Origin: JALZOC01 sp035758845
GTDB taxonomy: Bacteria; Acidobacteriota; Vicinamibacteria; Vicinamibacterales; 2-12-FULL-66-21
Reading direction: 5' to 3'
Assembly: GCA_035758845.1 (NCBI GenBank)
Contig: DASTVZ010000160.1
Coordinates: forward strand, 15,463 to 79,462
Length of the DNA stretch: 64,000 bases
Part shown: in pieces, positions 45,801 to 53,500 of the stretch
Layout of the letters: every line of letters begins with the position of its first letter
Position numbering within the stretch: the stretch's first letter is position 1
Translations under genes and position numbers: made by a program
The notes under the pieces: generated by a model
The model's input: only the letters and a program-made list of their open reading frames with translations
Databases searched by the model: none
What the model was told of the DNA's origin: nothing

Positions 45801-45880
45801 CCGCTTCCGCCAAAGCCACGGCGAGACCTCGCCGAAGCGCCTTTGGCGCGAAGGCGGGCGCGTGGGCTCACTCGCGCGCT
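45801..45880 (+). repeat. GGCGAGACCTCGCC dispersed element
   Basis: TTCCGCCAAAGCCACGGCG, then AGACCTCGCCGAAGC, then AAGGCGGGCGC closely parallel the copy at 46273-46345. An internal stem is formed by GGCGAG and CTCGCC. It lies 46 bases upstream of the PQQ dehydrogenase start, next to a CGCGGGGACCCCGCG palindrome at 45778-45792. Confidence 0.65.
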
Positions 45881-45911
45881 CGTTCGCCAAGCGTAACTGA
45901 TTATGGGGTGG

Positions 45912-46182
45912 TTATGGCCATCCGAGTAACCGGAGTTCCTTCGCGACCGGCGCAGCAAGAATCTCGGTATACACCGAGTCCGTGATGCCGGTAGTGACGG
46001 CGGCAGGGGCGAGCGTCCGGCCCCTAAACGTCCATACCGTAATGGATCTCCCAGGATCAACCGGCGGGTATGGGCCACCGAACCGGGCGACGACGTCCGC
46101 TGGCGGCTGGAAGTGCAGCGCCGCCGGCACCCGCAGCACGTTGCACGATCACGACGAGCAGTATCAGTGTTCTGCGCTTCAT
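45912..46182 (-). pseudogene. Remnant of a MacA/HlyD-type RND efflux adaptor
   Basis: The start reads MKRRTLILLVVIV from an ATG at 46182 and then shifts frame. The second frame gives VLRVPAALHFQPPADVV and VTTGITDSVYTEIL, matching the C-terminal beta domain of RND periplasmic adaptors (family wording VPNAAL-FRPP and VTTGI-DG-YTEV). A normal adaptor has about 350 residues or more between these pieces, and here they are almost joined. The gene therefore carries a large internal deletion and a frameshift, and it ends early at 45912. It is surely non-functional. Dispersed repeats flank it on both sides. Confidence 0.7.
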
Positions 46183-46196
46183 AGTACTGAGTACTA
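46182..46196. promoter_or_regulatory. Palindrome TAGTACTGAGTACTA at the adaptor start
   Basis: A perfect dyad with 7-bp arms and a single central base overlaps the start codon region of the adaptor remnant. It looks like a repressor operator left behind by the lost efflux gene; PadR- or TetR-type binding is possible but unproven. No second copy was seen in the window. Confidence 0.55.
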
Positions 46197-46272
46197 CGAC
46201 GAGGGCGTGACGCGATTACATCGTGGGTACGACGGAATCATGCACGCGCCCGCGGCCCGACCGAGGCGCGCA

Positions 46273-46376
46273 GTTCCGCCTTCGCCAAGGCTACGGCGGG
46301 ACCTCGCCGGAGCTCGAAGAGCGTAGGCGGGCGCCGAGCGAGAGCGAGCAGGGGTGGGGCCCCGCGAGCAGTGAGA
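46273..46376 (+). repeat. Dispersed element with GTGGGGCCCC core, copy 2
   Basis: The left part (TTCGCCAAGGCTACGGCGGG, ACCTCGCCGGAGC) matches 45801-45835, and the right part (GCCGAGCGAGAGCG, GGGGTGGGGCCCC, GCAGTGAG) matches 10621-10667. No gene overlaps this copy. From 46377 to 46537 I see only a GAGCGAGC/GCGGAGTGAGC purine-rich stretch and a hairpin (GTCGGGG/CCCCGAC, 46503-46525) before the DinB gene. Confidence 0.7.
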
Positions 46377-46547
46377 AAAGCCATTCGTCCCTGATCGGTT
46401 GACCGGAACATGTGTTGCGGATAGTGTCGAGTCACTGAAACAATCACCGCGATCGCGAACGGAGCGGAGCGAGCTGCGAAGAGCGAGCGTAGCGGAGTGA
46501 GCTAGTCGGGGTGCAGGGGCCCCGACGATCCAAAATCGGAGGAGTCG

Positions 46548-47075
46548 ATGAAACGCATTTTGGGGCTGGTCCTTGGTGTGTCAATGATCGCGGGTCCGGT
46601 CGCCGCACAAACCGGTGGCGGTGCGAGCTCGCACGTGGCTGTTTTGAAAACCCAAGCGGAGGCCGTCAGATCGCTCGTGCTTCGCACCGCCGAAAAGGTG
46701 GCAGAGGATCTGTATAGCTTCAAGCCCACTCCCGAGATCAGGAGTCTTGGCGCGGTGATCGGCCACATCGCCGATGGGAACAATCTGCTGTGTAGTATGG
46801 CCAGCGGCGAGAAGCCCAACTTCAATCAGGCGAACGAAAAAAAGACCACCCGGGCGGAACTCGTCGCTGGGTTGAAGGCGTCCTTCGCTGCCTGCGACAA
46901 GGTGTTCGACGCCACGACGGACGCGAACGCGTCGACGCCAGTGGACCTGTTCGGGCAAAAGCAAACCCGCCTCGGTGTACTCGCGTTCAATAACAGCCAC
47001 ATGTGGGAGCACTACGGCAATCTCGTCACCTACATGCGGCTCAAGAACATCGTCCCGCCGTCGAGCGAGAAGTAA
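46548..47075 (+). CDS. Exported DinB-like protein
   Basis: A 175-residue protein with a signal peptide (1-20) and a four-helix DinB/YfiT fold. The probable metal His residues are in GAVIGHIADGNN and in NNSHMWEHYGNL (two His). DinB relatives include thiol S-transferases and proteins of unknown role; exported forms are common in Acidobacteriota. A strong GGAGGAG lies 4 bases before the ATG. The DUF1444 gene follows after 18 bases, so they may be cotranscribed. Confidence 0.84.
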   Translation: MKRILGLVLGVSMIAGPVAAQTGGGASSHVAVLKTQAEAVRSLVLRTAEKVAEDLYSFKPTPEIRSLGAVIGHIADGNNLLCSMASGEKPNFNQANEKKTTRAELVAGLKASFAACDKVFDATTDANASTPVDLFGQKQTRLGVLAFNNSHMWEHYGNLVTYMRLKNIVPPSSEK

Positions 47076-47093
47076 TTCGCACGGGATCGAATC

Positions 47094-47972
47094 ATGGGCT
47101 GGTCGGCATGGGCGCTGCTCGCGGTTGCCGGCTTGACGTCGGTTGGATTTCTCGTCCGCTGGGGAGCTCGACGATGGGACGCGTCCGTCCGGCGTGACTT
47201 CGTCGAGTACCTGCGGGCGACGGCACCGGATGTGGAAGTGCTCGAGGTGCGCGAGCGGGAAATTTCCGTGCGCACCAAGGATGGCAGCGACGGGGTCATT
47301 TTCCTGCCGAATCTGTTCACTGCTGTCGCGAACATCGACGCTCGGGATCGTGCCGGTAGAGAAGCGATCTTCAGCCGGTTCGTGGGCATGGCCCACCAGT
47401 GGGGATCCGCTACGAACCTGACGGAAAGGGATCGAGACCGAGTGCGGCCGCGCCTCGTCAACGAGGCGTTTCTGGCGCGGCTGCGCGGCGAGGTCAAGGA
47501 CGCCACCATTCCCGCCGTGCCGTCCGGCGTGGCTGGCCTCGTTGTCGTGTTTGTTCTCGACAGCCCGGAGAGCGTCGCCTACGTCAACGATCGTCACCTC
47601 GAGGACCTGAAGCTTTCAGAGACGGACGCCCTCGCTCTGGCAAAGGCCAATCTGTCGCGCGCCTTCAACCGCGACACCGTGCACACCGTGCTGTCGGATC
47701 GCTCTATCAGCGTCGTCAAGACCGGCGATACTTTCGACGCCGCACGGGTGCTGCTGGTCGCGGACACGCTCGAGCCAGGTGAGTCGATCGTCGCACTTAT
47801 TCCCGATCGAGACACGCTCGTGCTGGCGGTCGTACCCGGGGATGGTGACTGGGCCCCACTGCGCAAACTCGCGCGTGCTGCTGAAGGCGATCCGCTATGG
47901 ACGGAGCCGCTGATCGTGACGTCGGAAGGGATGAAATCCCTCATCACTGATCATGGATCCTCGCATCCGTGA
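47094..47972 (+). CDS. DUF1444 family protein with N-terminal membrane anchor
   Basis: A 292-residue protein with one N-terminal helix (about 4-23) and a DUF1444-like (YtpQ) body. Family-like segments are FVLDSPESVAYVNDRHLEDL, ALAKANLSRAF and ALIPDRDTLVLAV. No catalytic residues are evident and the family has no known role. The last residues (SLITDHGSSHP) are encoded by the left arm of an intergenic inverted repeat, so the natural C-terminus was probably a little shorter. Confidence 0.72.
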   Translation: MGWSAWALLAVAGLTSVGFLVRWGARRWDASVRRDFVEYLRATAPDVEVLEVREREISVRTKDGSDGVIFLPNLFTAVANIDARDRAGREAIFSRFVGMAHQWGSATNLTERDRDRVRPRLVNEAFLARLRGEVKDATIPAVPSGVAGLVVVFVLDSPESVAYVNDRHLEDLKLSETDALALAKANLSRAFNRDTVHTVLSDRSISVVKTGDTFDAARVLLVADTLEPGESIVALIPDRDTLVLAVVPGDGDWAPLRKLARAAEGDPLWTEPLIVTSEGMKSLITDHGSSHP

Positions 47973-48064
47973 ATCGTCTGGATCCAGAATCCCGAGTCCG
48001 AGTCGAGGATTCGCGGATTCGACGATTCTCGGATTAGTGATTCACGATTCGTGATCAGTGATGA
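47941..48064. terminator. Inverted-repeat array between convergent genes
   Basis: The arms TCATCACTGATCA (47941-47953) and TGATCAGTGATGA (48052-48064) are perfectly complementary over 13 bp. Between them lie smaller dyads built on GAATCGTC/GACGATTC and GGATCC/GGATTC words. The array fills the gap between the DUF1444 gene and the convergent GH16 gene and reaches into the DUF1444 reading frame. It may act as a bidirectional terminator. Confidence 0.6.
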
Positions 48065-48069
48065 GTGAT

Positions 48070-48927
48070 TCAGCGCGTCACTCGCACCCAATCCACCAGC
48101 AGAAGCGCTTTGTCGGCCTTAATCAGGTCGACAGTAGACAGCGGCAGTCCGACGTACGGTTCGGTGACCTTATTGACTGACTGTGGATACTGACCGCCGA
48201 GCGCAAGGTTGACGATCAGGAACTTCGGGTTGTCGTACGCCCAGCGGCCGTAGCGTTCGACCGTCGCGCGCGGCACGCGGTACTCTTCCTTTCCATCGAT
48301 CTTGAACACCAGCGCGTCGGTCGTCCAGTCCATCGAGTACACGTGCCAGCCGGTGATGTCGCCGCCGCCGGCGAAGTGCTGACGGCTGACAAGCGGTGTG
48401 TTCCCGGAATAGCCTGGACCGTGAAGGGCAAAATTCGTCCACGTCGGATCGCCGACGTTCTCCATGATGTCCATTTCGCCAGTGTCGGGCCATCGACCGG
48501 TGCCGAGCGCCCAGAACGCGGGCCACAATCCTGCGCCCGCCGTCAGCTTGATGCGCGCCGCGGCACTCCCGTACGTGAACTCGAACTTCGATCGAGATTC
48601 GAGGCGACCGGAGACGAAATCAAACGCGCGGCCTTCAGGTGTCTTGAACGCCGGTCGGTGACGGGCGCGGATGATGAGTGCTCCGTTCTCCGCACCGTTC
48701 GCCTCCGGGGGGTTACCAACGGTGATCGTCTCGCTCGAGTCGACGTAGGCCTGTTGCTCGTTGTTCACCGTTCGACCTGTCACGATGACGTTCCACTTGG
48801 AACGATCAAGTTGTCTCCCGGAAAAATCATCGAAGAAGAGCCGTTGAGGGTTCGGCGTGGGTGTTTGCGCGCGAAGCAGGCTGGCGAGGGCTGCGGCGCA
48901 GATGACGGTAGACGTTCGCATATCCAC
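48070..48927 (-). CDS. Glycoside hydrolase family 16 endoglucanase-like protein
   Basis: A 285-residue secreted enzyme with a signal peptide (1-20) and a GH16 jelly roll. The catalytic motif is GEMDIMENVG, with nucleophile Glu151, Asp153 and acid/base Glu156. Upstream GAGLWPAFWALG and downstream WHVYSMDWTTDALVFKIDG match laminarinase-type (beta-1,3-glucanase) members. No carbohydrate-binding module is attached. The ATG at 48927 is used; 48921 is also possible. It is divergent from the VapBC pair. Confidence 0.92.
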   Translation of the reverse strand: MDMRTSTVICAAALASLLRAQTPTPNPQRLFFDDFSGRQLDRSKWNVIVTGRTVNNEQQAYVDSSETITVGNPPEANGAENGALIIRARHRPAFKTPEGRAFDFVSGRLESRSKFEFTYGSAAARIKLTAGAGLWPAFWALGTGRWPDTGEMDIMENVGDPTWTNFALHGPGYSGNTPLVSRQHFAGGGDITGWHVYSMDWTTDALVFKIDGKEEYRVPRATVERYGRWAYDNPKFLIVNLALGGQYPQSVNKVTEPYVGLPLSTVDLIKADKALLLVDWVRVTR

Positions 48928-48955
48928 TCCCGCAGGGTCAGTGGCTGCCCCATGC

Positions 48956-48988
48956 TATCATATGAGCATATGAGTATGAGTGTATGAG
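48956..48988 (+). promoter_or_regulatory. TATGAG direct repeats at the toxin-antitoxin start
   Basis: Four TATGAG words (CATATGAG, CATATGAG, TATGAG, TATGAG) occur in 30 bases, the last containing the antitoxin ATG. TATCAT at 48956-48961 could be a -10 box. The repeats are a natural candidate for the autoregulatory operator bound by the antitoxin. Confidence 0.5.
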
Positions 48989-49214
48989 TACCAAGCGTCT
49001 TCAGGTCTTGATTTCCGCAGGGCTGGACGCGCGCATCCAGAAGGCAGCCCAGCGGAGCCGCATGTCGAAAGGGGAATGGGTTCGCCTGGCGGTCGAGCGT
49101 GCGCTGGCCGAGAGGGTGCCATCCGCAGACGCACTCGACCGGCTCTCACGGCTTGGCGCCCCAACTGGAGACATCGAGGCTATGTTGGCCGAGATCGACG
49201 CGGGCCGCGGATGA
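48984..49214 (+). CDS. Ribbon-helix-helix antitoxin (VapB-like)
   Basis: A 76-residue protein with an N-terminal beta strand (KRLQVLIS) and two helices (LDARIQKAAQRSRM, SKGEWVRLAVERAL) in the ribbon-helix-helix pattern, followed by a tail that would wrap the toxin (LSRLGAPTGDIEAMLAEID). It would neutralise the PIN toxin and repress the pair. Its stop overlaps the toxin start (ATGA). No ideal Shine-Dalgarno is seen; three out-of-frame ATGs lie just upstream. Confidence 0.8.
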   Translation: MSTKRLQVLISAGLDARIQKAAQRSRMSKGEWVRLAVERALAERVPSADALDRLSRLGAPTGDIEAMLAEIDAGRG

Positions 49215-49612
49215 AGGTCTTCATCGACTCGAACATTCCCATGTACGTGGCCGGCCGCGATCACCCAAACCGCGAGCCGGCGCGACGTTTTCTGGAACGC
49301 GTGCGCGGCGGCGACGTGGAAGGCTGCACCAGCACCGAGGTTCTGCAGGAAATCCTGTACCGCTACGCAGCCTTGCGCCGGCTCGATCTTGCCGGGGACG
49401 TATACGATCTTTTCGTACAACTGTGCCCCATCGTCTTCGCCGTCACGCTGGCCGATACGGATCGAGCGCGGTCCATGCTCGCACGCGAGGCGTCCATCGG
49501 GGTTCGCGATGCGATCCATGCCGCCGTCATGTTGAACAACGACGTCACGTCGATTGCCACGTTCGACTCGGCATTCGATCGGATTCCGGGTACTTCGCGC
49601 CTCGCTTTGTAG
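49211..49612 (+). CDS. PIN-domain toxin (VapC-like)
   Basis: A 133-residue PIN-domain ribonuclease. The active-site acidic residues are visible: Asp6 in MKVFIDSNIPMY, Glu in TSTEVLQEILYR, Asp in VRDAIHAAV, and Asp in ATFDSAFDRI. The fold is complete. The start overlaps the antitoxin stop by 4 bases. VapC toxins cleave tRNA or rRNA loops; the target here is unknown. The 198 bases downstream to 49810 hold nothing I recognise. Confidence 0.87.
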   Translation: MKVFIDSNIPMYVAGRDHPNREPARRFLERVRGGDVEGCTSTEVLQEILYRYAALRRLDLAGDVYDLFVQLCPIVFAVTLADTDRARSMLAREASIGVRDAIHAAVMLNNDVTSIATFDSAFDRIPGTSRLAL

Positions 49613-49810
49613 AGGGCATTACTTAGCTATCAACCCGGGCAATTCAGCACGACGTATGAATCGAATACCTCAGGGGCGGCTCGAAGGTGAATGTGCGACC
49701 CGAACGATCTCAGCCGTGCAGCGAATGGGGACAGGCCGGAGATCAGTCGATGAGCAGCGACGCGATCAAGGTGGACGTTGCGGCTCGTCGACGGCGAGGT
49801 CAGGCCGAGG

Positions 49811-52681
49811 TCACTTCGCTAGACTCTCCGGCCAGTTCAGAATCACCGTAATCGGCATCGAGCCCTTTGTCTCGCGCGGTACGGGAATCAGGAATCGCTG
49901 GCCATCCTTTGCGACCGCGTACGGACGCGCGGTATTCGGCGAGCTCAGTCCAGTTTGAAACAACGGTTCGGGAACGCTGGCGGAGAACCGCGGCGTCGTG
50001 CTGATGCGCACCGCCATCAGCAGCCCGTTCGGCGTCAGGTAGTAGAGCTCGCGCCCGTCGCGGCGCCATCGCGCCGCGCGACCACCCTGCACCGAGATGC
50101 GGTGGGGTTCGCCGGCCGGAAATGGGCGCACATACACTTCGGTCTGACCGGTATCATTCGATTGATACGCAACCCAGTATCCATCCGGCGAGAAACTGGC
50201 CTGCGTTTCGTCATAGTTCGTCCTTAGGAACGCCGACGGTTTGCGTTCGCCATCGAGCGGCTTGCACCCGGTGTTGTCGCATCCCGTCGGCATGATCCAC
50301 AGATCACGTTGAGTTGTCGGCGTGGCATCGGTGTACATCAGCAGTCGGCCATCCGGTGACCAGTCTGGCCTAATTGCACGTTCCGATTGCCGCCACAATT
50401 GATCGTCACCACTGCCGTCGGACCGGCGAACCCACACGCCGAACAGCGGATTCCCGCGGTCCGAATTGAAGGCGAGATAGTTGCCGTCCGGAGACCATGC
50501 CGGATCGAATTCCCGCCCCTCATCTCCCGTCAGGCGCCTGCCAGTGCCGGCGCGCGCCAGATCCAGAATCCAGATGTCGACGGTCGCCTTGCCACCCGGC
50601 TCCGTCATCTGCGATGCGGCAAGCCGAGAGTTATCGGGACTCAGATCGAGATTGATATAGAAGCCAGGTTCCGCGGTGGTGCTGAGGGTATTGCCTTTCC
50701 GATCGATCCAAGTGAGTTGTGATGTCGGACGCCCGGCCCGGCTGTACGCGAGGACCCCCGTGGTCGACACTGAAAACAACCCGCGTTGCTGTGGCGGCAC
50801 GACCGCAGTCTGATCGGCGACGACGGTTGGGTCCCCGGTCAGTTTCCACGTCGTCGTGTCGAACGCCTGAGCCATCAGCGCTCCGCCGCGCGCGAAGAGC
50901 AGGCGGCCGCTCGCATAGATTGCGTTCGATTCGGTGAGACCGAGCGACTCACTGCCGGAAGAGCTCAGCGATCCGATTCGAAGTTCATCGCCACCCCTGC
51001 GCTGTGCGAGATATACGAAATGATTGTCGTCGGGAAGGAAGGACGGCCAGAGATGGCCGGACTCGTCAGCCCCCAAAGCGGTAACCCGGGTCGGCATCCC
51101 GCGGCTGGTTGAAGAGAGCTTGTAAAGGCCATCACGATCGACAAACAGGATCACGCCGGACCGATTCCACGATCCGCTGGCGGTATCGCCCGATCTCGCG
51201 GGTGCGAGCGCAACCGGTGGTCCACCGCTGCGGCTGACGGTCTTGAGCTGATCATTCGCAATGAACCCAATGGTGTGACCGTCTGGAGACCAGAAAGGCG
51301 CGGTGGCTCCCTCTGTTCCCGCCAGTTCCTTCCATGCCGGCTTTCTAATTGGCCGCACCCACAACTTGGAGGTGCTTCCGGAGTGCGCCAAGAGCACCAG
51401 TTGCTCTCCATCTGGAGAGACGGCATAGTAAGCCGCTCCTCCCGAGGCGTCACTCGTATGCCGCCAATTCTCCGGAGGATCGATCGTGAACTCGATTGGA
51501 TCGCCGTCACGCGCCGGACGGCTGCCTTGCATGACGGAGAACGTCACCAGTGCCGCTCCGAGCCCGGCGGCACCGATCCACACGAGCGTTGTGGAAGGGC
51601 GATGCTTGCGCGGCGGCTCAGTTGTCGCGACGGCCGACGGTTCCGATGGCGCGTCATCGAGCTCAATCAGCGCATCTGCGATGTCATGCAGCCGCTTGTG
51701 CGGATCTTTTCGCAAGCATCGATGGAGCAGCGTGCGGATGGACGAAGGAGTTCTCGCCGGCAGCTGTGTCCACTCGGGGTCGTGATCGAGAACACGCGCG
51801 AGAGTGTCAGTGACGGTTGCACCTTCGAATGCGCGTCTACCCGTCAACATCTCGAACAACACGCAGCCGAATGCCCAGACGTCCGTCCGTTTGTCGACAC
51901 TGAGTCCGCGCGCTTGTTCGGGGCTCATGTAAGCCGGCGTGCCGAGAGTTCGTCCTTCGGCCGTGCCACCCGTTGAGATTGTCGGACCGTCGTGGATCTC
52001 GAGCGACTTGGCGAGTCCAAAATCAAGGACCTTGACCCTGACCGCGTCCGAGAGCGCCCCCGCGGCCGGTTGGAGGAGGATGTTGGCGGGCTTCAGATCA
52101 CGATGAACGATGCCTTTCTCGTGCGCCGCGTCGAGTGCCTCGGCAATCTGACGCGCCACCGCGAGCGCGTCATCGACAGGCAGAGCGCCGCGTTCCAGCC
52201 GCCCGGCGAGCGTCGGTCCTTCAACCAGTTCCAGCACTAAGGCCGTCACGCCGTCGGATTCTTCCACGCCATGAATGACGCCGATATGCGGGTGATTCAG
52301 TGTCGCGAGCACCCGCGCTTCACGGGCGAAGCGCGCCCGGCGTTCGGGATCCGCAGTGAAGTGTCGCGGCAGGATCTTGATCGCGACGTCACGACCGAGC
52401 TTGGTGTCGCGGGCGCGATAGACCTCGCCCATGCCGCCCGCACCCAGCGGTGCGACGATGCTGTACGGGCCAAGACGACGGCCAACCATTGTCGTTGCCT
52501 CAGCCATAACGGCGGCAGGTGCTTCAAGGAATGAGCCGGCGTCGTAAGCGAGCCGCGATTCGACTTCGGCTCGCAGCGCGGCGTCGGTGCCGCAAGCCTC
52601 GTCGAGAAACGCCGCGCGGTGTTCCGGCGGTCGGTCTAACGCACGGTGATAGATCTCCGAAACGCGGTCCGGCGTCGTCAT
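49811..52681 (-). CDS. Ser/Thr protein kinase with C-terminal beta-propeller
   Basis: A 956-residue kinase. A short N-terminal region (1-68) precedes the kinase domain (about 72-335), which is complete: GAGGMGEVY, VAIKIL, HRDLKPANI, DFGLAK and TPAYMSPEQ. A single membrane helix (about 368-388) leads to a TolB/WD40-like propeller (about 400-956) with repeats such as FWSPDGHTIGFIAND, AWSPDGNYLAFNSD, DWSPDGRLLMY and SFSPDGYWVAYQS. Its ATG overlaps the ancestral stop of the sigma-factor gene (ATGA), the usual coupling of such kinase/ECF pairs. The partner is broken, so this kinase may lack its original target. Confidence 0.9.
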   Translation of the reverse strand: MTTPDRVSEIYHRALDRPPEHRAAFLDEACGTDAALRAEVESRLAYDAGSFLEAPAAVMAEATTMVGRRLGPYSIVAPLGAGGMGEVYRARDTKLGRDVAIKILPRHFTADPERRARFAREARVLATLNHPHIGVIHGVEESDGVTALVLELVEGPTLAGRLERGALPVDDALAVARQIAEALDAAHEKGIVHRDLKPANILLQPAAGALSDAVRVKVLDFGLAKSLEIHDGPTISTGGTAEGRTLGTPAYMSPEQARGLSVDKRTDVWAFGCVLFEMLTGRRAFEGATVTDTLARVLDHDPEWTQLPARTPSSIRTLLHRCLRKDPHKRLHDIADALIELDDAPSEPSAVATTEPPRKHRPSTTLVWIGAAGLGAALVTFSVMQGSRPARDGDPIEFTIDPPENWRHTSDASGGAAYYAVSPDGEQLVLLAHSGSTSKLWVRPIRKPAWKELAGTEGATAPFWSPDGHTIGFIANDQLKTVSRSGGPPVALAPARSGDTASGSWNRSGVILFVDRDGLYKLSSTSRGMPTRVTALGADESGHLWPSFLPDDNHFVYLAQRRGGDELRIGSLSSSGSESLGLTESNAIYASGRLLFARGGALMAQAFDTTTWKLTGDPTVVADQTAVVPPQQRGLFSVSTTGVLAYSRAGRPTSQLTWIDRKGNTLSTTAEPGFYINLDLSPDNSRLAASQMTEPGGKATVDIWILDLARAGTGRRLTGDEGREFDPAWSPDGNYLAFNSDRGNPLFGVWVRRSDGSGDDQLWRQSERAIRPDWSPDGRLLMYTDATPTTQRDLWIMPTGCDNTGCKPLDGERKPSAFLRTNYDETQASFSPDGYWVAYQSNDTGQTEVYVRPFPAGEPHRISVQGGRAARWRRDGRELYYLTPNGLLMAVRISTTPRFSASVPEPLFQTGLSSPNTARPYAVAKDGQRFLIPVPRETKGSMPITVILNWPESLAK

Positions 52682-53232
52682 CGGGTTGGACCCCGGTTTG
52701 ACCCCCGTCTGACCCCGGTTTGACCCCGGGGCAGCTCGCGCATCAGCCAGTTCTTCGCGAACTTCCAGTCACGCATCACGGTCTCTTCGTAAATTCCGAG
52801 GACTTCCGCGGTTTCTTCCACACTCAGTCATCCGAAGAACCGCAATTCGACCACCTGCGCTTTGCGTTCGTACTCCACGGACAGCGCCCGCAATGCCTCA
52901 TCGATCGCAATCAGGTCGTCGGGTGTGTCACCGGTGATCGGGAGGTTCTGGTTGAAGGTAATGCGGTGTAGTGCGCCGCCGCGTTTCTGGTTCTTCTCGG
53001 CTCTTGCGAAGTCCACCAGCACCCGGCGGATGTCGATCAGCTTGAGATAGACCTCGTTCACGAGCGCGGTCGCCTGCAGCAGGTGGTCCTGGCGCTCGCC
53101 CGCCATGTGCCGCCTGGCAATCCGCCGCAACTCGCCGTGAACGAGCGGAACGAGCCGGTCGATAGCTGCCGCGTCGCCGGAACGCCACTCGATCAGCAAG
53201 CCTGTCACGTCGTGAGGTTGCAGCGCCGACAC
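52678..53232 (-). pseudogene. Broken ECF sigma factor (PF07638-type)
   Basis: The frame starts normally (LVHGELRRIARRHM, LLQATALVNEVYLKL) but is damaged twice. Between LIDI and RRVLVDFAR about 19 residues of the usual sigma-2 core (family wording W-NRAHFFA-AA-LMRR) are missing in frame. Then RFFG is followed by TGA at 52828-52830, where the family has a second Gly. The same frame continues perfectly after the TGA: LSVEETAEVLGIYEETVMRD, WKFAKNWLMRELP, the sigma-4 helix-turn-helix. It ends at 52678, overlapping the kinase ATG. The tail after RELP is encoded by GGGGTCARACC repeats. The 134-residue readable part would lack sigma-4. Confidence 0.85.
52688..52731. repeat. GGGGTCARAC repeat at the sigma/kinase junction
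   Basis: On the minus strand four degenerate copies of CGGGGTCAAAC/CGGGGTCAGAC lie head to tail. They encode the C-terminal tail of the sigma-factor frame and end 7 bases before the kinase start. A related block is at 57070-57102. Confidence 0.8.
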
Positions 53233-53351
53233 CCTCCTCCCGGCAATTTTCGCGGTGGCGCAATTCTACCCCTTCGGCCGGGACAGCTGTTTCCCCTGGA
53301 TTCCGCCTCCCTCCACAACACGCCGCCACCTCCGGCGTGCGAGAGGTCGGG

Positions 53352-53500
53352 ATGAAGGGTCAACGCTTAGCGGGACTTTCGATACTGCTGCCGTGGCGAA
53401 ATGGGTCAGCGTCGCCGCGCAAGGGCCCGACGAATCTCGGCCTCCCGTTAACCTCCGCGCCGACGCGCTCATACAGCCCGTTGTCGAACGGATGTGGCAG
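53352..53500 (+). other. Frameshifted 5' part of the propeller gene
   Basis: MKGQRLAGLSILLP from the ATG at 53352 looks like a leader, but the sequence expected next (WVSVAAQGPDESRPPVN, family-like) is in a second frame, and the body from about 53500 is in a third. At least two frame changes therefore separate leader and body. The region from 53233 to 53351 holds the divergent promoter area and nothing else recognised. Confidence 0.5.

Noticed and set aside
46581..47597. 338-codon minus-strand open frame
   Set aside because: It spans the complements of DinB-like and DUF1444 genes; no motif.
52828..52830. In-frame TGA as a selenocysteine codon in the sigma factor
   Set aside because: The family has Gly at this position, no selenocysteine-type hairpin is evident, and the same gene carries an internal deletion; nonsense mutation is simpler.
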